From Pseudomonadota bacterium (GTDB lineage: Bacteria; Pseudomonadota; Gammaproteobacteria; Steroidobacterales; Steroidobacteraceae), in NCBI GenBank assembly GCA_021850555.1, contig JAJZLX010000660.1:1-9085 (forward strand): a stretch of DNA of 9,085 nt, read 5' to 3'. The position numbers and the translations under genes are program-made. The notes beneath the pieces are model-generated. The model ran no database searches, was not told the origin of the DNA, and saw nothing but the letters and a program-made list of their open reading frames with translations. Positions within the stretch are counted from its first letter, which is position 1. Every line of letters begins with the position of its first letter. This document shows positions 1 through 5,569 of this stretch, one piece after another.

Positions 1-214
1 TGGCCAGCAATCCGAGGGCGAGCATGAAGGTGTGCTGCACGAACAGCCACCTCACCAGGGACTGCCGGGGCAGCGCCGTATGAAACAGGCGGGCGGAGAG
101 GAAGGCGAGCCAGGTGCCGCCCACCACGACCGCAACCGTCAGCCCGACGGCGACCAGCAGGGGCACGACCCTCAACTTGAAGGGTGGGCCGATGGCCGCT
201 GCGGGCGTGCTCAT
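1..214 (-). CDS. N-terminal part of an unidentified membrane protein, cut by the window edge
   Basis: The minus strand opens at an ATG (212-214) and stays open to the left edge, giving the first 71 residues. The start reads MSTPAAAIGPPFKLR. Residues about 16-41 are a strongly hydrophobic segment rich in V, L, A and G, which looks like a first transmembrane helix. A short basic loop follows (PRQSLVRW), and a second hydrophobic stretch begins near residue 55 (WLFVQHTFMLALGLLA). This is the pattern of a polytopic inner-membrane protein with a short cytoplasmic N-terminus. I cannot name the family; CPBP-type membrane proteases can begin like this, but no catalytic motif falls inside the window. 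The AAGGAC upstream of the start is a weak, distant ribosome site. The gene is probably real because of the composition and continuity of the hydrophobic segments. Confidence 0.6.
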   Translation of the reverse strand, partial: MSTPAAAIGPPFKLRVVPLLVAVGLTVAVVVGGTWLAFLSARLFHTALPRQSLVRWLFVQHTFMLALGLLA

Positions 215-413
215 GTCCGAAGCTTAGTCCTTGACGGTGCTGATTGTCTCGAACAAACGTATCCGACGTGGAGCGGTGCGCATCATTGCGCGTGAAGTCC
301 AGGTGCATGCCCGCAAAACCGCGGCCTGCTGGCGTGGTGCCCGCTCGAGCACACCCGCAGGCCGCCGCGTCATCTTCGGCCGGCTCGAGCGAAATGGGGG
401 CGGGGAAGCGGCG
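215..413. other. Short intergenic spacer between two minus-strand genes
   Basis: The spacer contains the terminator-like hairpin at 321-365. It also holds a small imperfect inverted repeat, TTGT-CTCGA-ACAA (244-256), about 30 bases upstream of the membrane-protein start. I see no gene here. The open frames that cross it are arginine-rich readings without family resemblance. Confidence 0.5.
315..365 (-). terminator. Candidate terminator hairpin after the small hypothetical gene
   Basis: A perfect 9-base inverted repeat, GCGGCCTGC (321-329) and GCAGGCCGC (357-365), encloses 27 bases. An inner GTGC/GCAC pair (337-340 and 348-351) can close the loop further. Read on the minus strand, the hairpin lies about 50 bases after the stop at 414 and is followed two bases later by TTTT (plus-strand AAAA, 315-318). 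Position, stem strength and U-run suit an intrinsic terminator. The long loop and short U-run make it imperfect. Confidence 0.4.
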
Positions 414-848
414 CTACGCGCTCTCCTGCAGACCTCGGTCGCGGATCTGTCCGAGCAGCCTGCTGGTGAGGGATCCCGGCGCGAACCACGCGCACGCGGC
501 AGGAAGGTTGTCGAACACCGCGACCGCACTCTCGGTCGTGGGATCGCGACCAGGCAGGTACCGGAAAGAATTCAACCAACGCCCGGCGACGAATTTCCCA
601 TTCCGCGTCCCGTAGACCGCCACGCGGTAGTGGGCGGCGATGCCCGAGGTATGAGCCCCGGCAAGGATCTCGCCCTCGAATTGCAGTGGGCGCGCTTTGC
701 GCCGGCTGTCCAGCGTGAAGCGGCCGGGTGCATCCGGAGCACCGACATTGGGAGGCGCGGCTGCCTTGTCGATGCGAGCGTGGATGTCCGGATTCGGCGA
801 ACGCGGACCGGAATGTGCCGACCGGCGTCGGCCGCTGGAATTGAACAT
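414..848 (-). CDS. Small hypothetical protein, EXLDI-like C-terminal half
   Basis: A 144-residue protein of uncertain family. The first ~45 residues are basic and low in complexity (RRRSAHSGPRSPNP) and look disordered. The folded part begins near residue 55 (FEGEILA) and continues as alternating hydrophobic/polar strands: HYRVAVYGTRNGKFV (73-87), RWLNSFRYLPGRD (90-102), ESAVAVFDNLPAACAWF (106-122), then a short amphipathic C-terminus. The order 'F-G-E, then a tyrosine-rich V-Y-T-x-x-G-K strand, then a V-F-D-x-L element' resembles the C-terminal part of EXLDI-type proteins. I offer that only as a weak resemblance. An in-frame stop sits 27 bases upstream of the ATG, so 848 is the only reasonable start, although no Shine-Dalgarno sequence is evident. 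There is no signal peptide or membrane segment, so it is probably cytoplasmic. Confidence 0.6.
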   Translation of the reverse strand: MFNSSGRRRSAHSGPRSPNPDIHARIDKAAAPPNVGAPDAPGRFTLDSRRKARPLQFEGEILAGAHTSGIAAHYRVAVYGTRNGKFVAGRWLNSFRYLPGRDPTTESAVAVFDNLPAACAWFAPGSLTSRLLGQIRDRGLQESA

Positions 849-895
849 GGCTGAGGTCTGACGGAACCTGGACTACGTTGCGCCGCTGACACAGG

Positions 896-914
896 GTCGG
901 CGCCGAACGCCGAC
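896..914 (-). other. Compact hairpin upstream of the small hypothetical gene
   Basis: A perfect 7-base inverted repeat, GTCGGCG and CGCCGAC, is separated by five bases. On the minus strand the loop reads TTCGG, close to the very stable UUCG tetraloop class. It lies about 48-66 bases upstream of the ATG at 848, so it could be a leader hairpin of that gene. No U-run follows it, so it is not a classical terminator. The structure is seen directly; the role is inference. Confidence 0.4.
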
Positions 915-1044
915 AACTGACTTGTACCACACTCCGGCGGCGCTCGTCACCGGAGCCGCGGCTACGGCTCCATGTCGCGCGCCACAAGCCTGTCGCGAGC
1001 CCCAGGCAGGCGCACAGGCGCGTACCGTCCGGCGAAAGGCGATG

Positions 1045-1061
1045 CCCGCCGTTTCGGCGGG
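1045..1061. other. Short GC-rich hairpin in the gene-free stretch
   Basis: CCCGCCG and CGGCGGG pair perfectly across a TTT loop. No T-run follows on either strand, and neither neighbouring gene is close. It may be incidental in such GC-rich DNA, or part of an untranslated RNA downstream of the S10 peptidase gene. Confidence 0.25.
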
Positions 1062-1328
1062 GTCACGGGCGCGTCAGGATGCCGTAAGGCATTGATCTAT
1101 ACGGGAGGAGGGCGGCGACTCGATCAATGCCGCGCCGCAGAGGCCTGGAACCGGCGCGTCATCCGCCGCGTTGATGAAACACCGCAGGGACGTGGGTCGA
1201 CTCGGTCCGTCACGCAGGGCGGCGCGATCCCGCGGAGCGGCCCTCGAGGGTGCATCGGGCCGACATGACGGTCCGGGCGAGGCGCATGGCATGTTCCCAT
1301 GGCCGACCGGCCTCATCCGTGCCGGCCC

Positions 1329-2852
1329 TCAGTGCACGGCGCCCTGGGAGTCCGCCGCCAACGTGTTGCTGTAGAAGGTATCCAGAACCGCGTGCATCGC
1401 CTTCAGTGCATGCGGATTCAGATAGATCATGTGACCCGACTTGAAGTAGGCGAACGTGATGTGCTTGCGCAGCTTCGGGCTCAACATGGCATGGTCGAGA
1501 TCGTATTCCGTCTCGAAAAACGGCGTGGCCAGATCGAAGTATCCGTTCTCGGACAACACGCGCAGATAGGGGTTCTTGCGCATGGCCGCCGCCAGATCGC
1601 CGGCGACATAAGGCCGTGACCGATGATCGTGCTTCCAATCCCACTGCTTGTAGGCCTGGTTGCTTTCCTCTTTGTAGTGACGGCTGGAGTAATATTTCAG
1701 TATGTTGTGAAGATACCATTGGAAAGCCGCCGCGAACGGCGCGCCGGTGAACTGGCTGGACGGGTCGAACGAATTCCGGGAGCTGACCGCATCGGCATCC
1801 GAGGCGGCAAACCGCGCGTCGTAACGTCCGAGGTGCTCGCGCTCCGGCAGCAGCAGCTCCTTGCGGAAGTGCGCGGCGGTGACACGGAGATTGGCACGCT
1901 CGAGGTACCGGACCGGCAGGCCCGTGAACTGGTGCATCCGCTTCGCCGTCGCATCGAGCTGGCTGCGCGGCAGAGTATCGCCTTGCCATAGCGCGCGTGC
2001 ATACGGGCCGGCCGCGAATTCGCGCGCCTGCTGCACGAAGGCGGCCAGGTGGGCGGGTCTGTCCGGCAGCTTGTGGTGATACCAGGCGATCGCCGCGAAC
2101 GAGGGAAGATAGAAGATGTATTTGTTGTCGGAGCCGGGCATCCAGTCGAAGTAATTGAGCACCGATGACTGCAGAATGACACCGTTCAGGGCGACGCCGT
2201 GATCCTGCAGGTAGTCGGACAGAGCCGCGGAACGCGTGGTGCCGTAGCTCTCGCCGTACAGGAACTTCGGCGACTGCCAGCGGTTGTACTTCGTCAGGTA
2301 GCGGTAGATGAATTGGGCGAAGGATTTCACATCCTGATTGACGCCCCAGAACATCTTGCCCGTGCCCTTGCCGACGATACGGCTGTAGCCTGTGCCCACC
2401 GCGTCGATGAAGACCAGATCCGAATCGTTCAGCAGGCTGTTGTGACTCGGCGTGATCGAATACGGCGCTGGCGGCGTGGGTCCGCCGTTTGTCATGTTGA
2501 CCCGGTATGGCCCGAGTCCTCCCATCTGTATCCAGTTCGATGCGGCGCCCGGGCCGCCGTTGTAGAGAAAGGTCACCGGCCGGTGCGCGAGGTTGTGTAC
2601 GCCGTCTTCGGTGTAGGCAACATAGAACATGCTCGCGGTCGGCTGATTGTCCTTGTTGCGCAGCAGGATCGTGCCTGCGGTCGCGGTGTAACGGATCGTG
2701 TGGCCATCGATGATGACGCTGTGTTGCGTGCTCACGGCCCGTTCCTTCGGCACGGGGAGGGGAGTCGTGGCGGCTGGTTTTGGGGGCGCGGCGAGTGCGG
2801 CCGAGGACACCATCAGCAGGCACAGAGACGGCAGGACGATCGGGCGGGACAT
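1329..2852 (-). CDS. Secreted serine carboxypeptidase (peptidase family S10)
   Basis: A 507-residue exported peptidase predicted to remove C-terminal residues from peptides in the periplasm or outside the cell. Residues 1-22 are a signal peptide (MSRPIVLPSLCLLMVSSAALA, cleaved around ALA/APP). Family S10 landmarks occur in order: NGGPG (98-102) for substrate carboxylate and oxyanion binding, an FIDAVGTGYS block (148-157), the nucleophile motif GESYG with Ser202, the catalytic Asp440 in GYFD, and His474 in SGHM. All three catalytic residues are present and the length is normal. I chose the ATG at 2850-2852 because GAGGAGAG lies 8 bases upstream; an ATG 60 bases further upstream would bury the signal peptide. 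The mature protein has no cysteine (only Cys11 of the leader), unlike disulfide-rich eukaryotic members. The gene lies downstream of the L,D-transpeptidase in the same direction, but 292 bases away, so it is probably a separate unit. Confidence 0.94.
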   Translation of the reverse strand: MSRPIVLPSLCLLMVSSAALAAPPKPAATTPLPVPKERAVSTQHSVIIDGHTIRYTATAGTILLRNKDNQPTASMFYVAYTEDGVHNLAHRPVTFLYNGGPGAASNWIQMGGLGPYRVNMTNGGPTPPAPYSITPSHNSLLNDSDLVFIDAVGTGYSRIVGKGTGKMFWGVNQDVKSFAQFIYRYLTKYNRWQSPKFLYGESYGTTRSAALSDYLQDHGVALNGVILQSSVLNYFDWMPGSDNKYIFYLPSFAAIAWYHHKLPDRPAHLAAFVQQAREFAAGPYARALWQGDTLPRSQLDATAKRMHQFTGLPVRYLERANLRVTAAHFRKELLLPEREHLGRYDARFAASDADAVSSRNSFDPSSQFTGAPFAAAFQWYLHNILKYYSSRHYKEESNQAYKQWDWKHDHRSRPYVAGDLAAAMRKNPYLRVLSENGYFDLATPFFETEYDLDHAMLSPKLRKHITFAYFKSGHMIYLNPHALKAMHAVLDTFYSNTLAADSQGAVH

Positions 2853-2888
2853 GCGGCAATCTCTCCTCGTGAACTGCCGGACAGTCTC

Positions 2889-2910
2889 GCACCCGCGGCC
2901 GCGAGGGTGC
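2889..2910 (-). promoter_or_regulatory. Possible leader hairpin or operator upstream of the S10 peptidase
   Basis: GCACCC (2889-2894) and GGGTGC (2905-2910) form an inverted repeat around a ten-base core that contains the palindrome GCGGCCGC. It lies 37-58 bases upstream of the peptidase start, so it is either in the 5' leader or overlaps the promoter. I see no convincing -35/-10 pair beside it. The function is inference. Confidence 0.25.
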
Positions 2911-3144
2911 ACGGGAATGCGATGGGCCGTGCGCCGGTCACGTTGAACGGCTCCGGCTGAGAACGCACCCTCGGACAGCGATGGCGCGGCACGAGAGGCT
3001 CGGCGCCGTCAGGGCCGGCCAACTCCATGAGATCGGGTCGAAGTTTGGCCCATCGGTCGACGTTGGCTACCGGCAAGCCCGGAAACCCGGCGCTGCGCCC
3101 CGCGCGCGGGCTGAAGCTTGCGCGCGGCGCGGCAGCCCTGTGGG

Positions 3145-4419
3145 TCAGGAGCGGGGATCGGCTTGCACGGGTTTGGTCTTGCGCGCGGGTGCGCCATGGG
3201 TCGCGGCACGCTTGCGCAGACTATCGACAGCCTCCAGCGCCCGCCGCTGCTCCGGCGTGAGGATGCCGGCGTAGAACTTGCGGAACTGCGCGTTGGTGGC
3301 CAGGCCCTCCGCCTTGCCGTTCCAGGTGGAGCCGGCGGGCAGGCGATTCTGTACCCAAGTCGCGTCGGCAAGGACGTGTGCGAGGCCGCCGCTTTCCTTT
3401 CCGGAGACGGGTACGGGCACCCCGCGCGGATTGGCGACCAGCTCGCCGACGCGGGTCCAGTCGATCTTTTGCCCGTGCCGCCGCAGCTCCACGCGCTCGG
3501 CGTGGGTGATCAGGCTCGGCAGCAGCTGGCGCCAGTCCGTTTTCCACGGTCGCTTGCTGCCCTTCAGCGGCCCGTAGGCGACCATGTAGAGCCTGCCGTT
3601 GCGCCAGCCGAACAGGTACGGCTGGTCGACGGTGCGCAACTCGGTGCCGTTGGGCACCAGGTAGAAGAGCTGCTTGATGTCCTCGGGAAACATGTGGATG
3701 CAGCCGTGGCTCACCGGCCACCCCACGCTGACCGGCTTGTTGGTGCCGTGGAGCAGGATTTCAGGCCAGCCGAGTTGCAACGCATAGTTGCCAAGAGGGT
3801 CCAAGGGTCCCGGTCCGACCACCGGGGGGAGCGGCGCGCCCTCGTTGGTGTGCTCGGCGAGAATCGACCGCGGTACCACCCAAACCGGACCCTTCTGATG
3901 TGCCACGACGTGGGTCACGCCTATGGGCGTCGGGAACTTGGCCCGGCCGATTCCCACCGGATGCGTGATGACGATCTGAGGCTCACCCGGCTTGTGCGGC
4001 GGGAAATAGAAGAGGCGCATCGCGGCGACATTGACGACGATGCCCTTGTGCGGCGCGTCCGGCAGAATGAACTCCGTCGGCAGGAGTACTGGGGCGCCCA
4101 GCGGGGGCAGCCAGGTGCTCAGATCGGGATTGGCGCGCTTCATCTCCTCGTAACCGAGGTTGAAGCGCCGGCCGATGTCGGTCAGGGTCTGTCCCTTGAG
4201 GACCTTCACGACCTGAAGCCGGCCGATGATGGTCTGTCCCGGGGCCAGCATGAACTTCTCCGTCTGGACGGGAAGCGGCAACGCGGGCGGCGCTGCACGG
4301 ACCAGTTTCTGGGGTCGTGCAGGCCGGGTCGAGCGCGGCATGGGTGCGGGCGACGCGCAGGCGCCGGTCGTGAGCGCCAGGCACAGCGCCAGCGCGAAAC
4401 GTACGGATGAGGTCCTCAT
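3145..4419 (-). CDS. LysM-containing L,D-transpeptidase (YkuD/ErfK family), probable lipoprotein
   Basis: A 424-residue envelope enzyme of the YkuD family. Such enzymes use a catalytic cysteine to make 3-3 peptidoglycan cross-links or to attach proteins to peptidoglycan. The N-terminus (MRTSSVRFALALCLALTTGAC) is a signal sequence, and Cys21 is in a slightly atypical lipobox, suggesting lipid anchoring. A Pro-rich linker follows, then a LysM-like segment at about 68-114 (VLKGQTLTDIGRRFNLGYEEMKRANPDL). The YkuD domain runs about 126-265, with the conserved LHGT (His224) and the catalytic SHGCIHM motif (His238, Cys240). Beyond it are about 160 further residues, longer than E. coli ErfK/YbiS-type proteins (about 310 residues), ending in a basic tail. 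The start at 4419 is set by the signal sequence. The best ribosome site, AGGAGAG, is about 15 bases upstream, which is longer than usual. The zinc-ribbon gene is divergent to it. Which of the two reactions it performs cannot be told from sequence alone. Confidence 0.95.
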   Translation of the reverse strand: MRTSSVRFALALCLALTTGACASPAPMPRSTRPARPQKLVRAAPPALPLPVQTEKFMLAPGQTIIGRLQVVKVLKGQTLTDIGRRFNLGYEEMKRANPDLSTWLPPLGAPVLLPTEFILPDAPHKGIVVNVAAMRLFYFPPHKPGEPQIVITHPVGIGRAKFPTPIGVTHVVAHQKGPVWVVPRSILAEHTNEGAPLPPVVGPGPLDPLGNYALQLGWPEILLHGTNKPVSVGWPVSHGCIHMFPEDIKQLFYLVPNGTELRTVDQPYLFGWRNGRLYMVAYGPLKGSKRPWKTDWRQLLPSLITHAERVELRRHGQKIDWTRVGELVANPRGVPVPVSGKESGGLAHVLADATWVQNRLPAGSTWNGKAEGLATNAQFRKFYAGILTPEQRRALEAVDSLRKRAATHGAPARKTKPVQADPRS

Positions 4420-4772
4420 CGAATTATTATGACACTCTCCTCGGCGATGAGGGAATCCTTTGCCGATGCGCGGTACGCGAGATTGGACGCCCGGCCGCGC
4501 GAGGAGCACAGCTGCGGGCCGAGCGGGCGCGGACATCGCCGCCGCCGCGAGCGCGCCCCGGTGCGCGGGCCGATCGTCCGGACCGCCTGGCGCTCGAGTT
4601 TCCTGCGCTGTCGCGAGGTCGGTGCGCCGCTGATCCAACGCCCGATGGGCGAGCACATTTCGACCAAGGCTCGGGCTCGAGGCGTGCATGCGGCGATCTG
4701 CGTTCGCCTGGGGCGCTGCCAGGCTCTGTGTTTCCGCGCACCGGGCTGCGGCTTGGCGGCGGCCTCAAGTCC
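4420..4772. other. Divergent spacer without a supported gene
   Basis: This lies between the L,D-transpeptidase (minus) and the zinc-ribbon gene (plus). Open frames run through it on both strands, including in-frame extensions of both neighbours. The translations are Arg/Ala/Pro-rich without domains, and the signal sequence of the one protein and the CPxC start of the other mark their true N-termini. The plus-strand promoter lies at its right end. I found no clear promoter for the minus gene; CATAAT close to its start has no matching -35 element. Confidence 0.5.
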
Positions 4773-4801
4773 TTGAGCGTCGATGCGATGTCATCTATAT
4801 T
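4773..4801 (+). promoter_or_regulatory. Sigma70-type promoter for the zinc-ribbon gene
   Basis: TTGAGC (4773-4778), a 17-base spacer and TATATT (4796-4801) match the consensus TTGACA/TATAAT at 4 of 6 and 5 of 6 positions with ideal spacing. A transcript would begin near 4808, about 50 bases before the ATG at 4860. The match also argues against the longer upstream frame being translated. Confidence 0.6.
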
Positions 4802-4859
4802 GCGGGAGGCGTGGCGGCTTGCCCACGGGGTTGGCGAGCACGGCAAGCGGAGGGATGAC

Positions 4860-5300
4860 ATGAAATGCCCTAGATGCAATACCGATCTGCTGCTGACCGA
4901 GCGACACAAGCTCAAGGTGAACCACTGCCCGTCCTGCCAGGGAATGTGGCTCGAGCAGGTCGAGCTCGGCGAGCTGGAGGACGAGGTCTTCGATTTCGGC
5001 GATCGCTGGAAGGGATCGCTGTTTATCAGCTCGGCCGCCACGACCGATCAGTGTCCGGAATGCGCCGCCCACCTGCAGAGATTCCAGTATCGATTCTACG
5101 ATCTGGAGATGGAGGTCTGTCCTGAGCAACACGGCTACTGGCTGGAGGCCGACGAGGACTCGCGGGTGCTGGAGCTGATGAAGCGGGAGGAAGCGGACCT
5201 GCAGCGAAAACTGCTTGCCGAGGACAAGTGGGCGGCCACGCTGCGTCATATGCGCTCGGGCTCGTTTTTCAACAAGATGCGCAATCTGTTCCAGAAATAG
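4860..5300 (+). CDS. Double zinc-ribbon protein (zf-TFIIB domain)
   Basis: A 146-residue soluble protein with two zf-TFIIB-like ribbons. The first has Cys3, Cys6, Cys23 and Cys26 in the family pattern CPRC...CPSCQGMWLE (3-32). The second has CPEC at 65-68 and CPEQHGYWLEADE at 87-99. There the usual fourth cysteine is Gln90, and His91 is the likely replacement ligand. An acidic stretch (ELGELEDEVFDFGD) links the ribbons, and the C-terminal 45 residues are a charged, probably helical segment (RVLELMKREEADLQRKLL). GGAGGG lies just upstream of the ATG and fixes the start. The molecular role of such proteins is not well established; zinc binding and a nucleic-acid or protein-contact role are inferred from the fold. 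It is monocistronic, with its own promoter upstream and a hairpin 16 bases past the stop. Confidence 0.9.
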   Translation: MKCPRCNTDLLLTERHKLKVNHCPSCQGMWLEQVELGELEDEVFDFGDRWKGSLFISSAATTDQCPECAAHLQRFQYRFYDLEMEVCPEQHGYWLEADEDSRVLELMKREEADLQRKLLAEDKWAATLRHMRSGSFFNKMRNLFQK

Positions 5301-5316
5301 CCACCGTTCGTTCGGC

Positions 5317-5341
5317 GCGCTGCGCGTCCCGCGCGCAGCGC
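5317..5341 (+). terminator. Strong hairpin just after the zinc-ribbon gene
   Basis: GCGCTGCGCG (5317-5326) and CGCGCAGCGC (5332-5341) form a perfect 10-base stem with a five-base loop, starting 16 bases after the stop codon. No U-run follows, so it is not a textbook intrinsic terminator. Its placement between convergent genes favours a transcript-end or 3'-protecting hairpin. Confidence 0.4.
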
Positions 5342-5511
5342 CGTGTATCGCCCGCCAGGGCCTTCTTTCGCCCGGGTCTGCCGCTCGGCGCGCGCCGCTC
5401 CCCTCGGGTGCTCGCGATCCGGCGGGAGCTGCCGCGGGGAGCCTGGCTCGGCGCAGTGCGGCCGGCGGGGTGGTGCCGGCTCTTCGCTGTCGAGCGGCTC
5501 GAGAGGCTGTT

Positions 5512-5529
5512 GGTGCGCCGCGGCGCACC
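5512..5529 (-). terminator. Perfect 18-base palindrome downstream of the ClC gene
   Basis: GGTGCGCCGCGGCGCACC is an exact palindrome, giving a 7-base stem with a CGCG loop. It lies about 40 bases past the ClC stop on the minus strand. No T-run follows. It pairs functionally with the hairpin at 5317-5341 as a candidate end of the convergent transcript, but a protein-binding site cannot be excluded. Confidence 0.35.
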
Positions 5530-5569
5530 GGCTTCTTCACGCCTGTTGCGTCAGTTGCGTGTCATGCTG

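Larger units (their letters stand above)
849..1328. other. Non-coding stretch of about 480 bases with two hairpins
   Basis: No open frame here has a recognisable domain or a ribosome site with a plausible start. The readings are Arg/Gly/Pro-rich on both strands. The recognisable structures are the compact inverted repeats at 896-914 and 1045-1061, plus a weaker CCGGC/GCCGG pair (1307-1311 and 1321-1325) just past the stop of the S10 peptidase. I could not fit this region to a riboswitch or tRNA fold. Confidence 0.5.

Noticed and set aside
244..256. TTGT-CTCGA-ACAA inverted repeat as an operator (LexA-like)
   Set aside because: Only four bases per arm match, it fits no known consensus well, and it can arise by chance.
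1000..1100. Possible riboswitch (GGCGAAAGGC and hairpin elements)
   Set aside because: I tried cobalamin and c-di-GMP-I patterns and could not place the conserved cores; no suitable downstream gene lies on that strand.
1210..2892. A 560-codon open frame overlapping the S10 peptidase in another minus frame
   Set aside because: It is an Arg-rich shadow reading of the peptidase gene; the peptidase frame carries all family motifs.
2853..2912. Start of the S10 peptidase at 2912
   Set aside because: The internal ATG at 2850-2852 has a strong Shine-Dalgarno sequence and begins directly with the signal peptide.
3118..4410. A 430-codon plus-strand open frame opposite the L,D-transpeptidase
   Set aside because: It is the antisense shadow of a well-supported gene and has no domain of its own.
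4420..4689. Longer N-terminus of the L,D-transpeptidase starting at 4689
   Set aside because: It would bury the signal sequence and lipobox behind 90 low-complexity residues, so the start at 4419 is preferred.
4407..4859. In-frame upstream extension of the zinc-ribbon protein to an ATG at 4407
   Set aside because: The extra 151 residues are Arg/Ala/Pro-rich without a domain, the promoter at 4773-4801 lies inside them, and GGAGGG with ATG 4860 gives the canonical CPxC start.
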